A DNA stretch of 64,000 nucleotides from an uncultured Prevotellaceae bacterium (GCA_902799765.1 CADCBZ010000001.1:1-64000); one strand, 5' to 3'. Numbered from the stretch's first letter, positions 32,302 to 42,140 are shown. The notes: generated from the letters alone by a model not told the origin. Numbers and translations: made by a program.

Positions 32302-33018
32302 TTATAATCCAAATACCGCACCTTCTTCTCTTGCCTCTAAAATAGACCTAAACATAAAATAATCTGCCGGCGTCGTAATTTTGATATTCTCCATCGTGCC
32401 CAAAATCGTGTGGAACCCATACCCATAATAATTCATCATGGAGCAGGTATCCACAAAATCATGTCGATCCTCTTCCAATGCCTTCCGATGAACAGCCAGC
32501 ACGTCACCCAGCTTAAAACACTGTGGAGCCCTCGCCAAATAGCAACTGTCACGGTCTGGTATCCTCATTCCGCCATCCTGTCCTTTAACCACAACGGTTT
32601 CCGTCGCAGGCACACAAACCACACAATTACCTTCTTCCTTAGCCACTTCGATACACTCAACGATCGTCTTCTCCATCGCTAACGGACGCACGCCGTCATG
32701 GATCAACACTATCGTATCGTCAGCATAGTGCCGTCTGGCGCACACCAGTCCATGATAGATGGAGTCCTGCCCTCGCCTTCCGCCAGGCACAATCTCCACC
32801 ACCTTGTCTAAATGGCATTTCTTTACTTGAGCACGCAGATAGGGAATCCAGTCTTCCAGGCAAACCACCACGATAGCATCCACTTCCTGGATATTCTGAA
32901 ACACTTCGATGGTATAAACCACGATAGGCTTTCCTCGAAACTCCAGGAACTGCTTGGGTCGGCTATATCTTTGTAGTCTGCTCCCCTGCCCTCCTGCATA
33001 AATCACTGCTACGTTCAT
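32302..33018 (-). CDS. IspD/TarI-family cytidylyltransferase
   Basis: A 238-residue cytidylyltransferase with the N-terminal CTP-binding motif VIYAGGQGSRLQRYSRPKQF, GGRRGQDSIYHGL near 77-89 and IHDGVRPLA near 108-116. TarI-type enzymes make CDP-ribitol or a similar CDP-polyol for teichoic-acid-like polymers and capsules, while IspD acts in isoprenoid synthesis. The next gene upstream is a CDP-glycerol glycerophosphotransferase homologue with a 4-base overlap, so polyol phosphate polymer synthesis is the better reading. The polyol itself cannot be read from sequence. Confidence 0.8.
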   Translation of the reverse strand: MNVAVIYAGGQGSRLQRYSRPKQFLEFRGKPIVVYTIEVFQNIQEVDAIVVVCLEDWIPYLRAQVKKCHLDKVVEIVPGGRRGQDSIYHGLVCARRHYADDTIVLIHDGVRPLAMEKTIVECIEVAKEEGNCVVCVPATETVVVKGQDGGMRIPDRDSCYLARAPQCFKLGDVLAVHRKALEEDRHDFVDTCSMMNYYGYGFHTILGTMENIKITTPADYFMFRSILEAREEGAVFGL

Positions 33019-34280
33019 ATCTCCTTTGTTATTTGGATTGGATAATCATTTTGCCATGTCACCTTCTTGCCATCCAGGAAATCCGCCATCTTCTCTGCGA
33101 TGTCCTTGGCCGAATGGCCTGTCTCATTCAGTCCCATTCTTACGGTGAAGGCATCCCACTTCTTCAGATAGTCCTCTATGTCGAAAGCCTTCACGTTCTC
33201 TTCCATCTCATCATTATTCTTGGCATATGGGAATGGAAGTTCCTCCATTTCGTAATACACACCACGCTCCTCGTATTTATACTGTTCGAAGTCCGTAGCA
33301 TACGTAAAACAGGGAATCCGCCTCAAAGCAGCATCGAAGATACAGCTCGAATAGTCACTCACCATCACATCCGTCGCCATCAGCAGCCGTTGCATATCCT
33401 GATAGTCTGTCACATCCTTCACATCAGGATGCGCCTTCTGATAACCCTTGGCATACAGTCTGAGATTGGGATGGAATCTGATGACCATCGTCCATTCCCC
33501 TCCGAACTTTTCTGTCAATACCCGCTTCAACCGCTGCATATCCAAGTCATAGACATTCATGTCAATATGCTGCTCCTTGGTAAATCGAAGTCGCCATGTT
33601 GGAGCATAGAGTAACACCTTTTTATTCATAAGGATGCCCAGTTCCCTACGAGCACGTTCACCATCCTCAGGATTATTCTGCACCAGCATGTCATTCTTCG
33701 GGTAGCCGCATTTCCAGATAGGGCCATGAAACTTGAAAGCCCTGCGATAGATAATCGAGAGATGGTCAGAATTCGAGATAAACACATCTGCCATATCAGA
33801 AGCATTCTTCAGGAAGAGTGTATTTGTCCAATCTGCCGCACATTCACCAATCACATCTCCAATCACCTTTTTGATGCCCAGCCCACCATGCCATGTTTCC
33901 ACGTATAGTTGCTCCTTTCGCTTCACGAAGTAATCAGGAACCATACCATTACTCGTCCAAATCTTAGCCGTGGCATACTCATATAACCATCTCCAACTGC
34001 GCCATTTTACAGGCCTTATCCATGAAGGCAATTCGTAAGCATAACGTGGATCTTTTATCCATACAACGTTGATATCAGGACAAAGCTTATGCAGCTCCTC
34101 TATGATATACTTCTGATTGTCATCATAGCACTGACCGCCAGATACTTCGACTATGACCTTATTCTTTTTTATAGGAAATACACGTAACATATAGAAGAGG
34201 ATTATTACTCCTACCCCTAACACAGGCCTCAACACGGGTCTCGTGATTCTCCATATTCTCTGGTTGAGGTTCATACTCAT
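33015..34280 (-). CDS. CDP-glycerol glycerophosphotransferase family protein
   Basis: A 421-residue TagF/TarF-like transferase. Typical motifs are WTSNGMVPDYFVKRKEQLYV, ETWHGGLGIKKVIGD with the conserved His and Gly, APTWR near 225, and MATDVMVSDYSSCIFDAALR near 305 with the substrate-binding SDYSS. A hydrophobic segment near 13-30 may hold it at the membrane. It transfers polyol phosphate from a CDP-polyol to a growing polymer. With the cytidylyltransferase and SDR downstream it forms a CDP-polyol module in this glycan locus. Confidence 0.85.
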   Translation of the reverse strand: MSMNLNQRIWRITRPVLRPVLGVGVIILFYMLRVFPIKKNKVIVEVSGGQCYDDNQKYIIEELHKLCPDINVVWIKDPRYAYELPSWIRPVKWRSWRWLYEYATAKIWTSNGMVPDYFVKRKEQLYVETWHGGLGIKKVIGDVIGECAADWTNTLFLKNASDMADVFISNSDHLSIIYRRAFKFHGPIWKCGYPKNDMLVQNNPEDGERARRELGILMNKKVLLYAPTWRLRFTKEQHIDMNVYDLDMQRLKRVLTEKFGGEWTMVIRFHPNLRLYAKGYQKAHPDVKDVTDYQDMQRLLMATDVMVSDYSSCIFDAALRRIPCFTYATDFEQYKYEERGVYYEMEELPFPYAKNNDEMEENVKAFDIEDYLKKWDAFTVRMGLNETGHSAKDIAEKMADFLDGKKVTWQNDYPIQITKEI

Positions 34281-34323
34281 ATTGTCTCATTATCACTTTC
34301 CAAAAACCAAAATTTATACCTAA

Positions 34324-35271
34324 CTAATCTATAGGGGCAATCTCTATATAATCATTTCTTATTTGAGGACGTAAATTCATCCATCTTAACATATCGCCAA
34401 TAAAGGCTCTTATCTTTGTCTTTAACGATCTATTATCCACTTTTATACCTTTCCATTTCGTCATGTCTTGGTATTTGAAGAAAGAGCTACTATATGGATT
34501 AGGATATTTTATATATGACATCCATGGCTTTCCTCCTGTATAATGAATAATAACAGGATCCTTGCGAGCCTCAGCCACTTGCTGCTCATACCTCCAAAAG
34601 TCGAACAGAGATTCTTTCCATAGATGACCATGCTGGAAATTATACTTGATGGGCAGCATGAGCTTCTGGTTGTGAAACACGAAGTTCATTATATCTTGGT
34701 CATGATAGACAAGTTGTTCCTGATGCTTTCGCATGCAGTCAAGGAATTGATCCACAACCTGATGTTCTCGCCAGTATTTCAGATTGATGAGCAGCATGCC
34801 GGCATTAAAGTAGCCCAATGACGGACTATATTGTAATCGGTTATATCTATTGATAGTTCCCTCTCGCATATCTGGGACAGCTGCTAATGCATAGGCCGAT
34901 ACATCCACATTCCATAATTCCGTCAAGGAGTGTCGAACAATCATATCCCCATCAAAGTATAATACTTTATGAATATTATCTGGCAACAGTTCTGTCAGAA
35001 ATAGACGGAAGTAAGTAGCTCTCGGGATTCTTTTGTCCACGTTAGGGAAATGATGATTAAGAAGGCTCTGTGGAACAGCATGGAAAACGACTGTTTTTCC
35101 TCTATATGGAGCCACAACTCCCTTTAGATCATTGCACTGACTGCATGAAACATCTTCATCGATTACGATATGAAAGCATGTATCCATTTCTGGGTTGTTC
35201 ACGCAGACAGAAGTCATCATTACACCCATAGGCATCACATTCCTCTTATCTGTACATACAACTATGTCCAT
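34324..35271 (-). CDS. Family 8 glycosyltransferase
   Basis: A 315-residue GT8 enzyme: MDIVVCTDKRNVMPMGVMMT at the nucleotide-binding start, RATYFRLFLTELLP near 83-96, the metal-binding DGD in KVLYFDGDMIV near 104, GYFNAGMLLINL near 150, and IIHYTGGKPWM near 244. These enzymes are retaining transferases, often for galactose or glucose, as in LPS core synthesis (WaaJ-like). It overlaps the GT2 gene upstream by 10 bases. The sugar is not predictable from sequence. Confidence 0.85.
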   Translation of the reverse strand: MDIVVCTDKRNVMPMGVMMTSVCVNNPEMDTCFHIVIDEDVSCSQCNDLKGVVAPYRGKTVVFHAVPQSLLNHHFPNVDKRIPRATYFRLFLTELLPDNIHKVLYFDGDMIVRHSLTELWNVDVSAYALAAVPDMREGTINRYNRLQYSPSLGYFNAGMLLINLKYWREHQVVDQFLDCMRKHQEQLVYHDQDIMNFVFHNQKLMLPIKYNFQHGHLWKESLFDFWRYEQQVAEARKDPVIIHYTGGKPWMSYIKYPNPYSSSFFKYQDMTKWKGIKVDNRSLKTKIRAFIGDMLRWMNLRPQIRNDYIEIAPID

Positions 35272-36245
35272 AATAACCGTTTTAAATCATTTATGACTAT
35301 GGAAGGTTGTTCTATTCTTCTGATAAACTTGTTCAGGAAGAAACAAAATCTCATTGCTCTTCTGTCAGAAACAGATAAGATTAACCTATCACTTATTCGG
35401 ATCATCCTCTCTTTATTCATTATAGGAATAAGATCTTTTACTAAAGGATGATGCTTATTTCCCTGTAGCCTATGTAGATTAAGAAATTGCATATATAATG
35501 TCATGCGATTTAATATTTTGCCATAATTCAAATCTTTTTCTGATAGTTCCACTGCTACCATAGAATCTAATATATTGCAGAAGCTTGCACAATAATCAAG
35601 ATCAAATGAAAAACTGTGTATGGCGGAATTGTTCCGTCTACGATAGAAATATACAGGGGTTTTACATACTGCCACACTTTTGACATTGAATTGTGCTAAT
35701 GCCAAATTCATAATAAAATCCTCCCCATATGGTATGTGATAATCAAATGCCGTACTACATTTATTAAACAGTTCTCTTCGAAATAATTTCGCCACAGGAC
35801 CCTCCGCGACTCGGCGGAAATATAAATTACGCAGATACTCTTCTTTCTCTAAATAAACAGGGAAACTTTTAAGGTTTTTTCCTCCAAATAATGTACTGAC
35901 TACAATATCAACTTTGTCAGTATGATCGTATAAATTCTGTATGCAGTCTTTTGCTATATAGTCATCCGAGTCCACAAACATAATCCATTCGCCACTAGCT
36001 CGCTCGACGCCATGCTTTCTTGCCATCTGTACGCCACTGTTTTCTTGCTCAACGAGCATCACATTTGGTTCTTTTTCAAAATGACGGCATATATCCCCAG
36101 CCCCATCTGTACTGCCATCATTCACAAGAATAAGCTCTATGTTTTCGTACGACTGCGACAGAATGGACAGGATACATTCTTCAACGTATTCAGCCGTATT
36201 ATAAACAGGGACTATGATACTTACCAAAGCATTATCTTTACACAT
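35262..36245 (-). CDS. Family 2 glycosyltransferase
   Basis: A 327-residue GT-A transferase with SIIVPVYNTAEYVEECILSI, LVNDGSTDGAGDIC and the metal-binding MFVDSDDYIAKDCIQ. The C-terminal half is the usual acceptor part of capsule GT2 enzymes. It overlaps the upstream GT2 gene by 25 bases. It probably adds one residue of the repeat unit on the cytoplasmic face. Confidence 0.85.
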   Translation of the reverse strand: MCKDNALVSIIVPVYNTAEYVEECILSILSQSYENIELILVNDGSTDGAGDICRHFEKEPNVMLVEQENSGVQMARKHGVERASGEWIMFVDSDDYIAKDCIQNLYDHTDKVDIVVSTLFGGKNLKSFPVYLEKEEYLRNLYFRRVAEGPVAKLFRRELFNKCSTAFDYHIPYGEDFIMNLALAQFNVKSVAVCKTPVYFYRRRNNSAIHSFSFDLDYCASFCNILDSMVAVELSEKDLNYGKILNRMTLYMQFLNLHRLQGNKHHPLVKDLIPIMNKERMIRISDRLILSVSDRRAMRFCFFLNKFIRRIEQPSIVINDLKRLLWT

Positions 36246-37276
36246 TTTCTTGTCTTTTTATGAAAAAACAGAATCAAGTTGTCCAATGAAAACTTCCAAT
36301 ACGGAGCTATACTTAATGGCATCAAATAATGAAGATCATGAACATATTTCTTCATGTTGAAATGGTTCTTCCTTATTAAAGAGAAAATGTTGATTTCAAA
36401 AGAAGGACGTAAGTCTTTGTATAATCGTTTGTAATTAGAAAAAGAATTCAGATAATAACGGAGGACGTCATTTAGGAAATAGTTAATAACAGGAAAAACT
36501 GCATTATTATTTATATGATATTCTTTGTTAAACAAATTAATTTCTCGAAGAATCACAATCATTGCTTGAACATACTCTATTCCGCCATGTAAATTGGTTA
36601 TACTCCCCATCCTTTCTTTCCATAAATAGGTAACCTGTTTAACCACGAATAATGACTTTGCAAGACAAGCGACTTGGTATCCCCATAAATTATCTTCGTG
36701 AAGAAGTCCTTCCTTAAATCTTAGATTGTTCTCTTTTATAAATGAGACACGATACAGTTTATTTTGAGCCAGCTGATTCCAACCTTTTTTATGAGTTTTT
36801 AGAATATCTTGATTCGTCAATATCGTTTTATCATCAAGAAGTAACTTATAACTCGTTCGAATTTCTTCCCAGCCATTTAGTTCTGAAAAACGGATTCGTT
36901 TCAGATCGCCAAGAACTATATCATAATTACTTTCTGATAAGGGTATTGTCAACTTCTCAATACAATCATCAGTAATCTCATCGTCGCTATCGAGGAAGAA
37001 CAAATAGTCGCCACCAGCCGCTTCCATACCAGTATTACGAGCAGCAGAGAGACCGCGATTATGAGTATGGTTGAGAATCTTGAATGTAATTGGTCCAGTA
37101 TATTCTGAAATGAGCTTTTCGACTTTCACCATACTGTCGTCCGTTCCACAATCATCCACCACAATGCACTCCATAGGGCCTTCGTATGTCTGGCGCATAA
37201 CACTCCTTATGCAATCCTCGACAAAAGTGTCAACATTGTAGACTGGAACTATTATGCTAATATTATATTTTATCAT
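36221..37276 (-). CDS. Family 2 glycosyltransferase, tandem paralogue 1
   Basis: A 351-residue GT2 enzyme with NISIIVPVYNVDTFVEDCIR, VVDDCGTDDSM and FLDSDDEITDDCIE. Its first 120 residues are nearly identical to the neighbour at 37263-38288 (for example EKLISEYTGPITFK), while the C-terminal acceptor halves differ much more. This points to duplication with later divergence or gene conversion. The pair probably adds related sugars. Confidence 0.85.
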   Translation of the reverse strand: MIKYNISIIVPVYNVDTFVEDCIRSVMRQTYEGPMECIVVDDCGTDDSMVKVEKLISEYTGPITFKILNHTHNRGLSAARNTGMEAAGGDYLFFLDSDDEITDDCIEKLTIPLSESNYDIVLGDLKRIRFSELNGWEEIRTSYKLLLDDKTILTNQDILKTHKKGWNQLAQNKLYRVSFIKENNLRFKEGLLHEDNLWGYQVACLAKSLFVVKQVTYLWKERMGSITNLHGGIEYVQAMIVILREINLFNKEYHINNNAVFPVINYFLNDVLRYYLNSFSNYKRLYKDLRPSFEINIFSLIRKNHFNMKKYVHDLHYLMPLSIAPYWKFSLDNLILFFHKKTRKCVKIMLW

Positions 37277-38288
37277 TTCTCCTCCTATTTCTTAATGATT
37301 GAATCGGATCAATAAAATAATACAGCCAATACGGAGCGAAAACAGATGGCAAGAAATAATGAATGTCACGAATATAACATTTATATCGATATTTATTCCC
37401 TTTTAAAAGACATTTTATTGTTGGTTTTACTTCAGGACGAATATTTTTGTATATTTCTGCAAATTTATTATATGATTCTGAAGAATAACGTAGAACCATA
37501 AAAAAGAAATTTTGAACAAATTGATGTGTATTAAAATTATATTTATTTTTCTTTTTGGCAAATGAAACCATTTCCGCCAATATTATAGAACAATTTTTGA
37601 TTCTTGTATCATTACTGCTGGATGAAGTTATACTTCCTTCTCTATCTCTAATAATATAGGTAATCTTATTTACGGCAAATAAACTTTCTGCCAAACATGC
37701 AACTTGGAAGCTCCATAATTCATCTTCAAACAGGAGCCCTTCTTTAAATCTCAGACTTTCATAATTTACAAATGATGATCTATATAATTTATTCGTAGCA
37801 GTTTCATTCCACCTTTTATGATAGGTTCCAAATATTTTATCAGATTTGATAATGGTCTTGTCTTCCAACTTCAGTTTTAAAGAACCATAAGGTTTATCAC
37901 TTCCTATCATCTCCAAATCCCCGACAACTATATCATAATGATTTTTCAAGAGTGGTTCTGCAAGTTCCTTAATACAATCATCAGTTATCTCATCGTCGCT
38001 ATCAAGAAAGTACAAATAGTCGCCTGTAGCCGCATCCATACCAGTATTACGAGCAGCAGAAAGGCCGCGATTGTGAGTATGGTGGAGAACTTTGAATGTA
38101 ATTGGGCCTGTATATTCTGAAATGAGCTTTTCGACTTTCACCATACTGTCATCCGTACCACAATCATCTACCACAATGCATTCCAACGGGCCATCATATG
38201 TCTGGCACATCACACTACGTATGCTATCTTCAACGTATAGCTCTACGTTGTATATTGGAACAATTATACTAACTGATATAATATGCAT
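37263..38288 (-). CDS. Family 2 glycosyltransferase, tandem paralogue 2
   Basis: A 341-residue GT2 enzyme with VSIIVPIYNVELYVEDSIRS, ECIVVDDCGTDDSM and FLDSDDEITDDCIKEL. It overlaps the start of paralogue 1 by 14 bases. The shared N-terminal half is the nucleotide-sugar-binding domain, so donor sugar may be the same and acceptor different. Confidence 0.85.
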   Translation of the reverse strand: MHIISVSIIVPIYNVELYVEDSIRSVMCQTYDGPLECIVVDDCGTDDSMVKVEKLISEYTGPITFKVLHHTHNRGLSAARNTGMDAATGDYLYFLDSDDEITDDCIKELAEPLLKNHYDIVVGDLEMIGSDKPYGSLKLKLEDKTIIKSDKIFGTYHKRWNETATNKLYRSSFVNYESLRFKEGLLFEDELWSFQVACLAESLFAVNKITYIIRDREGSITSSSSNDTRIKNCSIILAEMVSFAKKKNKYNFNTHQFVQNFFFMVLRYSSESYNKFAEIYKNIRPEVKPTIKCLLKGNKYRYKCYIRDIHYFLPSVFAPYWLYYFIDPIQSLRNRRRNDKI

Positions 38289-38318
38289 AGGTCACATTTT
38301 TCATTTTTAACCACTCTA

Positions 38319-39341
38319 TTATGAGATGTTTGAGATTAATTGCGTACATTTTGTGGTTAAAGCCATTGCCAACGGTTCCCAGTTTTTTTTATTAGCAACA
38401 ACATTGGATTCTGACAATTTCCCTATATGATTAAAATCGCAGATAATATTGTTTGAAGATACCGTCATCTTGTTAAACAATTCTATTAATCCATCAAAGC
38501 GACAGTCACTTTTTTCATTGCATGAAACCCTTTGAGTAAAATATACAGGGGTTTGAAGTCCCAAACAAGGTAAAGCACAATGCAGTCTACCCGTTACAAC
38601 AAATATAGCGTGAGAATACAATTTGATAAGCTTTTCCGCCTCATTCATTCTTTCTTCATCTGACATAAAAAAATATTTGGTATTTTCATGCGTAATAAAT
38701 ATAGCATTTCCCAAACATTCTTTTGTGAATATTTTTAAATAATGTCGAATAAACTGAGATGACTTGTATATTCTATTTTTAAAACTATTACGTTTTCCTG
38801 GGGTATATAGCATTTTCGATATCTTATATACAAGAACTGGATTTCTTAACAAAACAACAAGACTATCTACTCTATTTTGACTTATAGGGATACAAGGATC
38901 AACAAAATATACTTTTTCCTTCTTCTCAACTGAAGTGTACTTATTTCCCAAAGTAAGTGTTAAACATCCTGTAAACCATGATTCAATTCCCCTCTGTCTT
39001 AATAAACTACAAGTGTATCGGTCTCTGCAACCTATTGGCCCATTCTCCTTCAAATATGTTACTCCATGATCAGTTAGCATTTTCTCAGATGCTTCTATAT
39101 TAATATGGAAACTGAGAAAGACAGGTCGGATTTTCTTACTAGGAGGCCAATTATTGGGAAAATGCATGAACCATCCGTTCATAATAACTATACACTCTTC
39201 ACTATCGTATTGTGATAATTCTTCCCTGTTTACAAAGCCATCAATAGTAGGAAGAAATTGAGACGCAGCCAATGCCTGAATATAATCGCCAATATTAGGC
39301 TTAAGATTAGCAGTTTCCACAGATAATAATTTATATTTCAT
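38319..39341 (-). CDS. Polysaccharide pyruvyltransferase family protein
   Basis: A 340-residue protein with the family start NLKPNIGDYIQALAASQFLP, the motif ENGPIGCRDRYTCSLLRQRG (about 96-115) and the C-terminal VTGRLHCALPCLGLQTPVYF. Members add pyruvate ketals to sugars in exopolysaccharides (CsaB and WcaK are relatives), although some have other roles. It lies between the GT2 pair and the ABC exporter genes and so probably decorates the exported polymer. Confidence 0.8.
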   Translation of the reverse strand: MKYKLLSVETANLKPNIGDYIQALAASQFLPTIDGFVNREELSQYDSEECIVIMNGWFMHFPNNWPPSKKIRPVFLSFHINIEASEKMLTDHGVTYLKENGPIGCRDRYTCSLLRQRGIESWFTGCLTLTLGNKYTSVEKKEKVYFVDPCIPISQNRVDSLVVLLRNPVLVYKISKMLYTPGKRNSFKNRIYKSSQFIRHYLKIFTKECLGNAIFITHENTKYFFMSDEERMNEAEKLIKLYSHAIFVVTGRLHCALPCLGLQTPVYFTQRVSCNEKSDCRFDGLIELFNKMTVSSNNIICDFNHIGKLSESNVVANKKNWEPLAMALTTKCTQLISNIS

Positions 39342-39378
39342 ATTCAGATTGTTTATCTATAATTCAATTCTTTAGTAA

Positions 39379-40647
39379 TCAAACTGACTCTAAACCAATA
39401 AAACCCTCTGAGGATAAATCTATTGGTTTAGCAAATTGATTGTAGAAACCATCAATGTGAAGGGTCATACAATTCTGTGCATTGAAGAAATTTTGCACAT
39501 ATGGCTCATGAAGATTAATATCAATCAAATAATTACCGTCAGCTATATACTTTGGAAGACGGATATGTTTTTGAATTGAGAATTCTCCACGCTCAATAAC
39601 ATATAGTTTTCCTGTATAACGCCCTTCAATAAGTGAGGCCATAGGAGTCCCGTCTAGTTTTTTTATAATCATTTTTATCTCACACTTCATAGGTTCTATG
39701 GTATGTCCTTTAATCTGAATTTCGAGAATATCCTGATCATGAGCCAAAGAGGAAGAATTATAGGGAGTATGATTAATCTGTATCTCGCTAATTTTCAAAA
39801 AGCTTTTGCAGTCTGTAATATAGTCTGTCATTAACTTCTGGTTCTCTGTTTTAGTAGAGGCAGAATTCAGGTAATAATCAATAGCTTCATCAGCAGTACC
39901 GATGAAATCTGTCATACCATCACGAAGCACGACGCCCTTCTGACAGAGACTTCGGACAGCAGCCATATTGTGGCTTACAAACAAAACGGTTCTGCCTTGA
40001 CCCTTCGATACATCCTGCATCTTGCCAATGGCCTTCTTCTGGAATTCGGCATCGCCAACAGCAAGGACTTCATCAACTACTAAAATCTCTGGCTCCAGAT
40101 GTGCGGCTACAGCAAACCCCAGGCGAACCTTCATACCCGATGAATAACGTTTAACTGGGGTGTCAATATAGCGCTCACAACCAGAGAAATCGACAATTTC
40201 ATCGAGCTTGCGTGTAATCTCAACCTTCGTCATGCCCATGATGGCACCATTCATATAGATGTTCTCACGACCTGTCATCTCTGGGTGGAAACCTGTGCCT
40301 ACCTCGAGCAACGAGGCGATGCGACCACAGACATTAATCTCGCCTATTGTGGGAGCTGTAACACGTGATAGCAGTTTTAGCAATGTACTCTTACCTGCTC
40401 CATTCTTGCCGATAATACCTACTACATCCCCCTGCTCCACACTGAAATTGATGTCTTTCAACGCCCACACAAATTCGCTGTCGCCCTTCGAGTAGCGAAC
40501 ATTGGTATCGCCTATCTTCAGATATGGATCCTCCTTGCCCAGCACATTCATGGCCCACCAACGGTTCAAATCGCGGCTGAACGTGCCCGTTGAGACTACT
40601 CCCAAACGATACTGCTTGCCTACGTGATTAAACTCAATAGCCTTCAT
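39379..40647 (-). CDS. ABC exporter ATP-binding protein (Wzt-like)
   Basis: A 422-residue protein with Walker A VVGIIGKNGAGKSTLLKLLS, the signature VKRYSSGMKVRLGFAVAAHL and Walker B EILVVDEVLAVGD. A 160-residue C-terminal extension (about 260-422) looks like the Wzt carbohydrate-binding domain, which recognises the chain end before export. The permease gene ends 5 bases upstream. The pair exports a finished polysaccharide across the inner membrane. Confidence 0.9.
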   Translation of the reverse strand: MKAIEFNHVGKQYRLGVVSTGTFSRDLNRWWAMNVLGKEDPYLKIGDTNVRYSKGDSEFVWALKDINFSVEQGDVVGIIGKNGAGKSTLLKLLSRVTAPTIGEINVCGRIASLLEVGTGFHPEMTGRENIYMNGAIMGMTKVEITRKLDEIVDFSGCERYIDTPVKRYSSGMKVRLGFAVAAHLEPEILVVDEVLAVGDAEFQKKAIGKMQDVSKGQGRTVLFVSHNMAAVRSLCQKGVVLRDGMTDFIGTADEAIDYYLNSASTKTENQKLMTDYITDCKSFLKISEIQINHTPYNSSSLAHDQDILEIQIKGHTIEPMKCEIKMIIKKLDGTPMASLIEGRYTGKLYVIERGEFSIQKHIRLPKYIADGNYLIDINLHEPYVQNFFNAQNCMTLHIDGFYNQFAKPIDLSSEGFIGLESV

Positions 40648-40651
40648 ACGC

Positions 40652-41512
40652 TTAAACAGTATCCATGAAATTACGTTGTACCTTATTAAATATAACGATG
40701 CTGAACAGCAGCAGCACGCTCATAAACAGGAAGCTATAACCCAAGGCAAACCAGGAGAAATAACCCTGCCCAAGGGTAGCATACTTGAAAGCCTCGATGA
40801 TGGAGGTCATCGGGTTGGCCATAATCAGCGTGCGCAGGGGTCCTTCTTCCACCATGCTGAGTGGATAGACAATGGGGGTAGCATACATCCAGAGCTGGAC
40901 GATAAAAGTGAAGAGGATGGTAAAGTCGCGATACTTCGTGGTGAGCGAGGAGATCAGAATACCAAAACCAAGACCAAGACCTGCCAACATCACCACCAAA
41001 AAAGGCGTAAGCAAGATTGCCCAATTGGGGGCAATCGGAGTGCCGTTCACAAAGAAATAGAGATAGAGCACCACAAATAGTCCTGCCTGAATGGCAAATC
41101 GCAACAAATTAGATATCACCACAGCGATGGGTACCACCAGACGGGGGAAATAGACCTTGCCGAACATATCCTGATTGGCAGTGAAAGTGTTTGACGACTG
41201 GTTCAGGCAGTCTGAGAAATAGAACCAGCAGATGTTGCCAGCCAAATAAAACAGGGCCTGAGGCATCCCGTCCGTACTCATCTTGGCAATGCTTCCAAAC
41301 ACCACCATGTTCATGATGACGGTCAAGATGGGTTGTATCAAATACCAAAGCGGACCAAGGACGGTCTGCTTATACTGCACCACGATATTGCGTCTGACAA
41401 ATAGTTCTATCAGGTCGCGATAACGCCAGATCTCGCCCAAATCGATATGCCATAGCCTCTCGTGAGGCCGTATCTGCATGGTCCAGAACTGTTTTTGTTC
41501 TTCTATATTCAT
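40652..41512 (-). CDS. ABC exporter permease (Wzm-like)
   Basis: A 286-residue ABC-2 type permease with about six membrane helices and the N-terminal cytoplasmic segment EIWRYRDLIELFVRRNIVVQ, usual in Wzm/TagG. PLWYLIQPILTVIMNMVVFG and the C-terminal NPMTSIIEAFKYATLG are family hallmarks. It partners with the Wzt-like ATPase downstream. A GC-rich hairpin (41540-41557) lies 28 bases before the start. Confidence 0.9.
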   Translation of the reverse strand: MNIEEQKQFWTMQIRPHERLWHIDLGEIWRYRDLIELFVRRNIVVQYKQTVLGPLWYLIQPILTVIMNMVVFGSIAKMSTDGMPQALFYLAGNICWFYFSDCLNQSSNTFTANQDMFGKVYFPRLVVPIAVVISNLLRFAIQAGLFVVLYLYFFVNGTPIAPNWAILLTPFLVVMLAGLGLGFGILISSLTTKYRDFTILFTFIVQLWMYATPIVYPLSMVEEGPLRTLIMANPMTSIIEAFKYATLGQGYFSWFALGYSFLFMSVLLLFSIVIFNKVQRNFMDTV

Positions 41513-41539
41513 TTTTCAAAATAATTCATATTAACATAT

Positions 41540-41557
41540 CGTAGGAGAGCTCCTACG
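41540..41557 (-). other. Hairpin before the exporter genes
   Basis: CGTAGGAG and CTCCTACG pair over 8 bp around AG. A G7 run (41560-41566) and a CCCC-AAC-GGGG-like fold lie next to it. It may be a terminator or leader structure. Confidence 0.35.
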
Positions 41558-41630
41558 CAGGGGGGGACCCCGTTGGGGGCTGCACTTCCATGTCACTCCT
41601 TATCAATATTTGGATTATTTATCCTGCCCC

Positions 41631-41690
41631 ACTAAGACCGCAAAGAGGTATAAGCGAAATGCCCATACCCCTTTAACAATCTATTCAACC
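41631..41690 (-). repeat. Intergenic repeat block 1, copy after wbuC-2
   Basis: On the minus strand GATTGTTAAAGGGGTATGGG is identical or nearly so to the copy at 11755-11804, with pairing AAAGGGGTAT and ATACCTCTTT arms. It follows the wbuC-2 stop as the other follows wbuC-1. Confidence 0.55.
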
Positions 41691-41744
41691 AACCATCAAT
41701 ACTTGTTTCCGCAGTTTCACCGGCCCCAATCTATCGATTTCATA

Positions 41745-42140
41745 TTACTTTAGTATATCCACATCCGCCAATGGTTCAAACTTACCATCCTTGACTTCCA
41801 TAATTACGCTGCCCGACTCTAGCGAGCGTATAGTGTGCCATTGGCCTGCGGGAATGTTCAGGGCAACCGTCTGACCGTTAGGCGATAGCTCAATGGTCTC
41901 CGTGCATATCCGCTCCAGTTCATCATAATACTCCTCTACTACACGCCCTCTGAGGCACACCACAGTCTCCGAACTCTTTTGATGGCGGTGGATGGGTATC
42001 ACCGAGTTTGGCTCGACTGCATTGAGCATTCGCTGCGATTGGTCATCAATACCATTACGCAAATCCATGTTCATGCGTCGTCTTGGCGAAGCTTTAGCTT
42101 TCGCCGTCAGATCATCTAATATCGATTTAGTTATCTTCAT
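41745..42140 (-). CDS. wbuC: WbuC-family cupin, copy 2
   Basis: A 131-residue WbuC-family cupin with SPRRRMNMDLRNGIDD, NAVEPNSVIPIHRHQKSSET and the second cupin motif IPAGQWHTIRSL. It overlaps the PIG-L gene by 4 bases and sits in the glycan operon with CapE- and RmlD-type genes, the usual company of wbuC. The first copy at 11812-12219 shares this architecture but has diverged. Enzymatic function is not established for the family. Confidence 0.85.
   Translation of the reverse strand: MKITKSILDDLTAKAKASPRRRMNMDLRNGIDDQSQRMLNAVEPNSVIPIHRHQKSSETVVCLRGRVVEEYYDELERICTETIELSPNGQTVALNIPAGQWHTIRSLESGSVIMEVKDGKFEPLADVDILK

Noticed and set aside
41560..41566. G7 run as another phase-variation tract
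   Set aside because: No reading frame crosses it toward a gene; it lies in a hairpin-rich spacer before the exporter permease.
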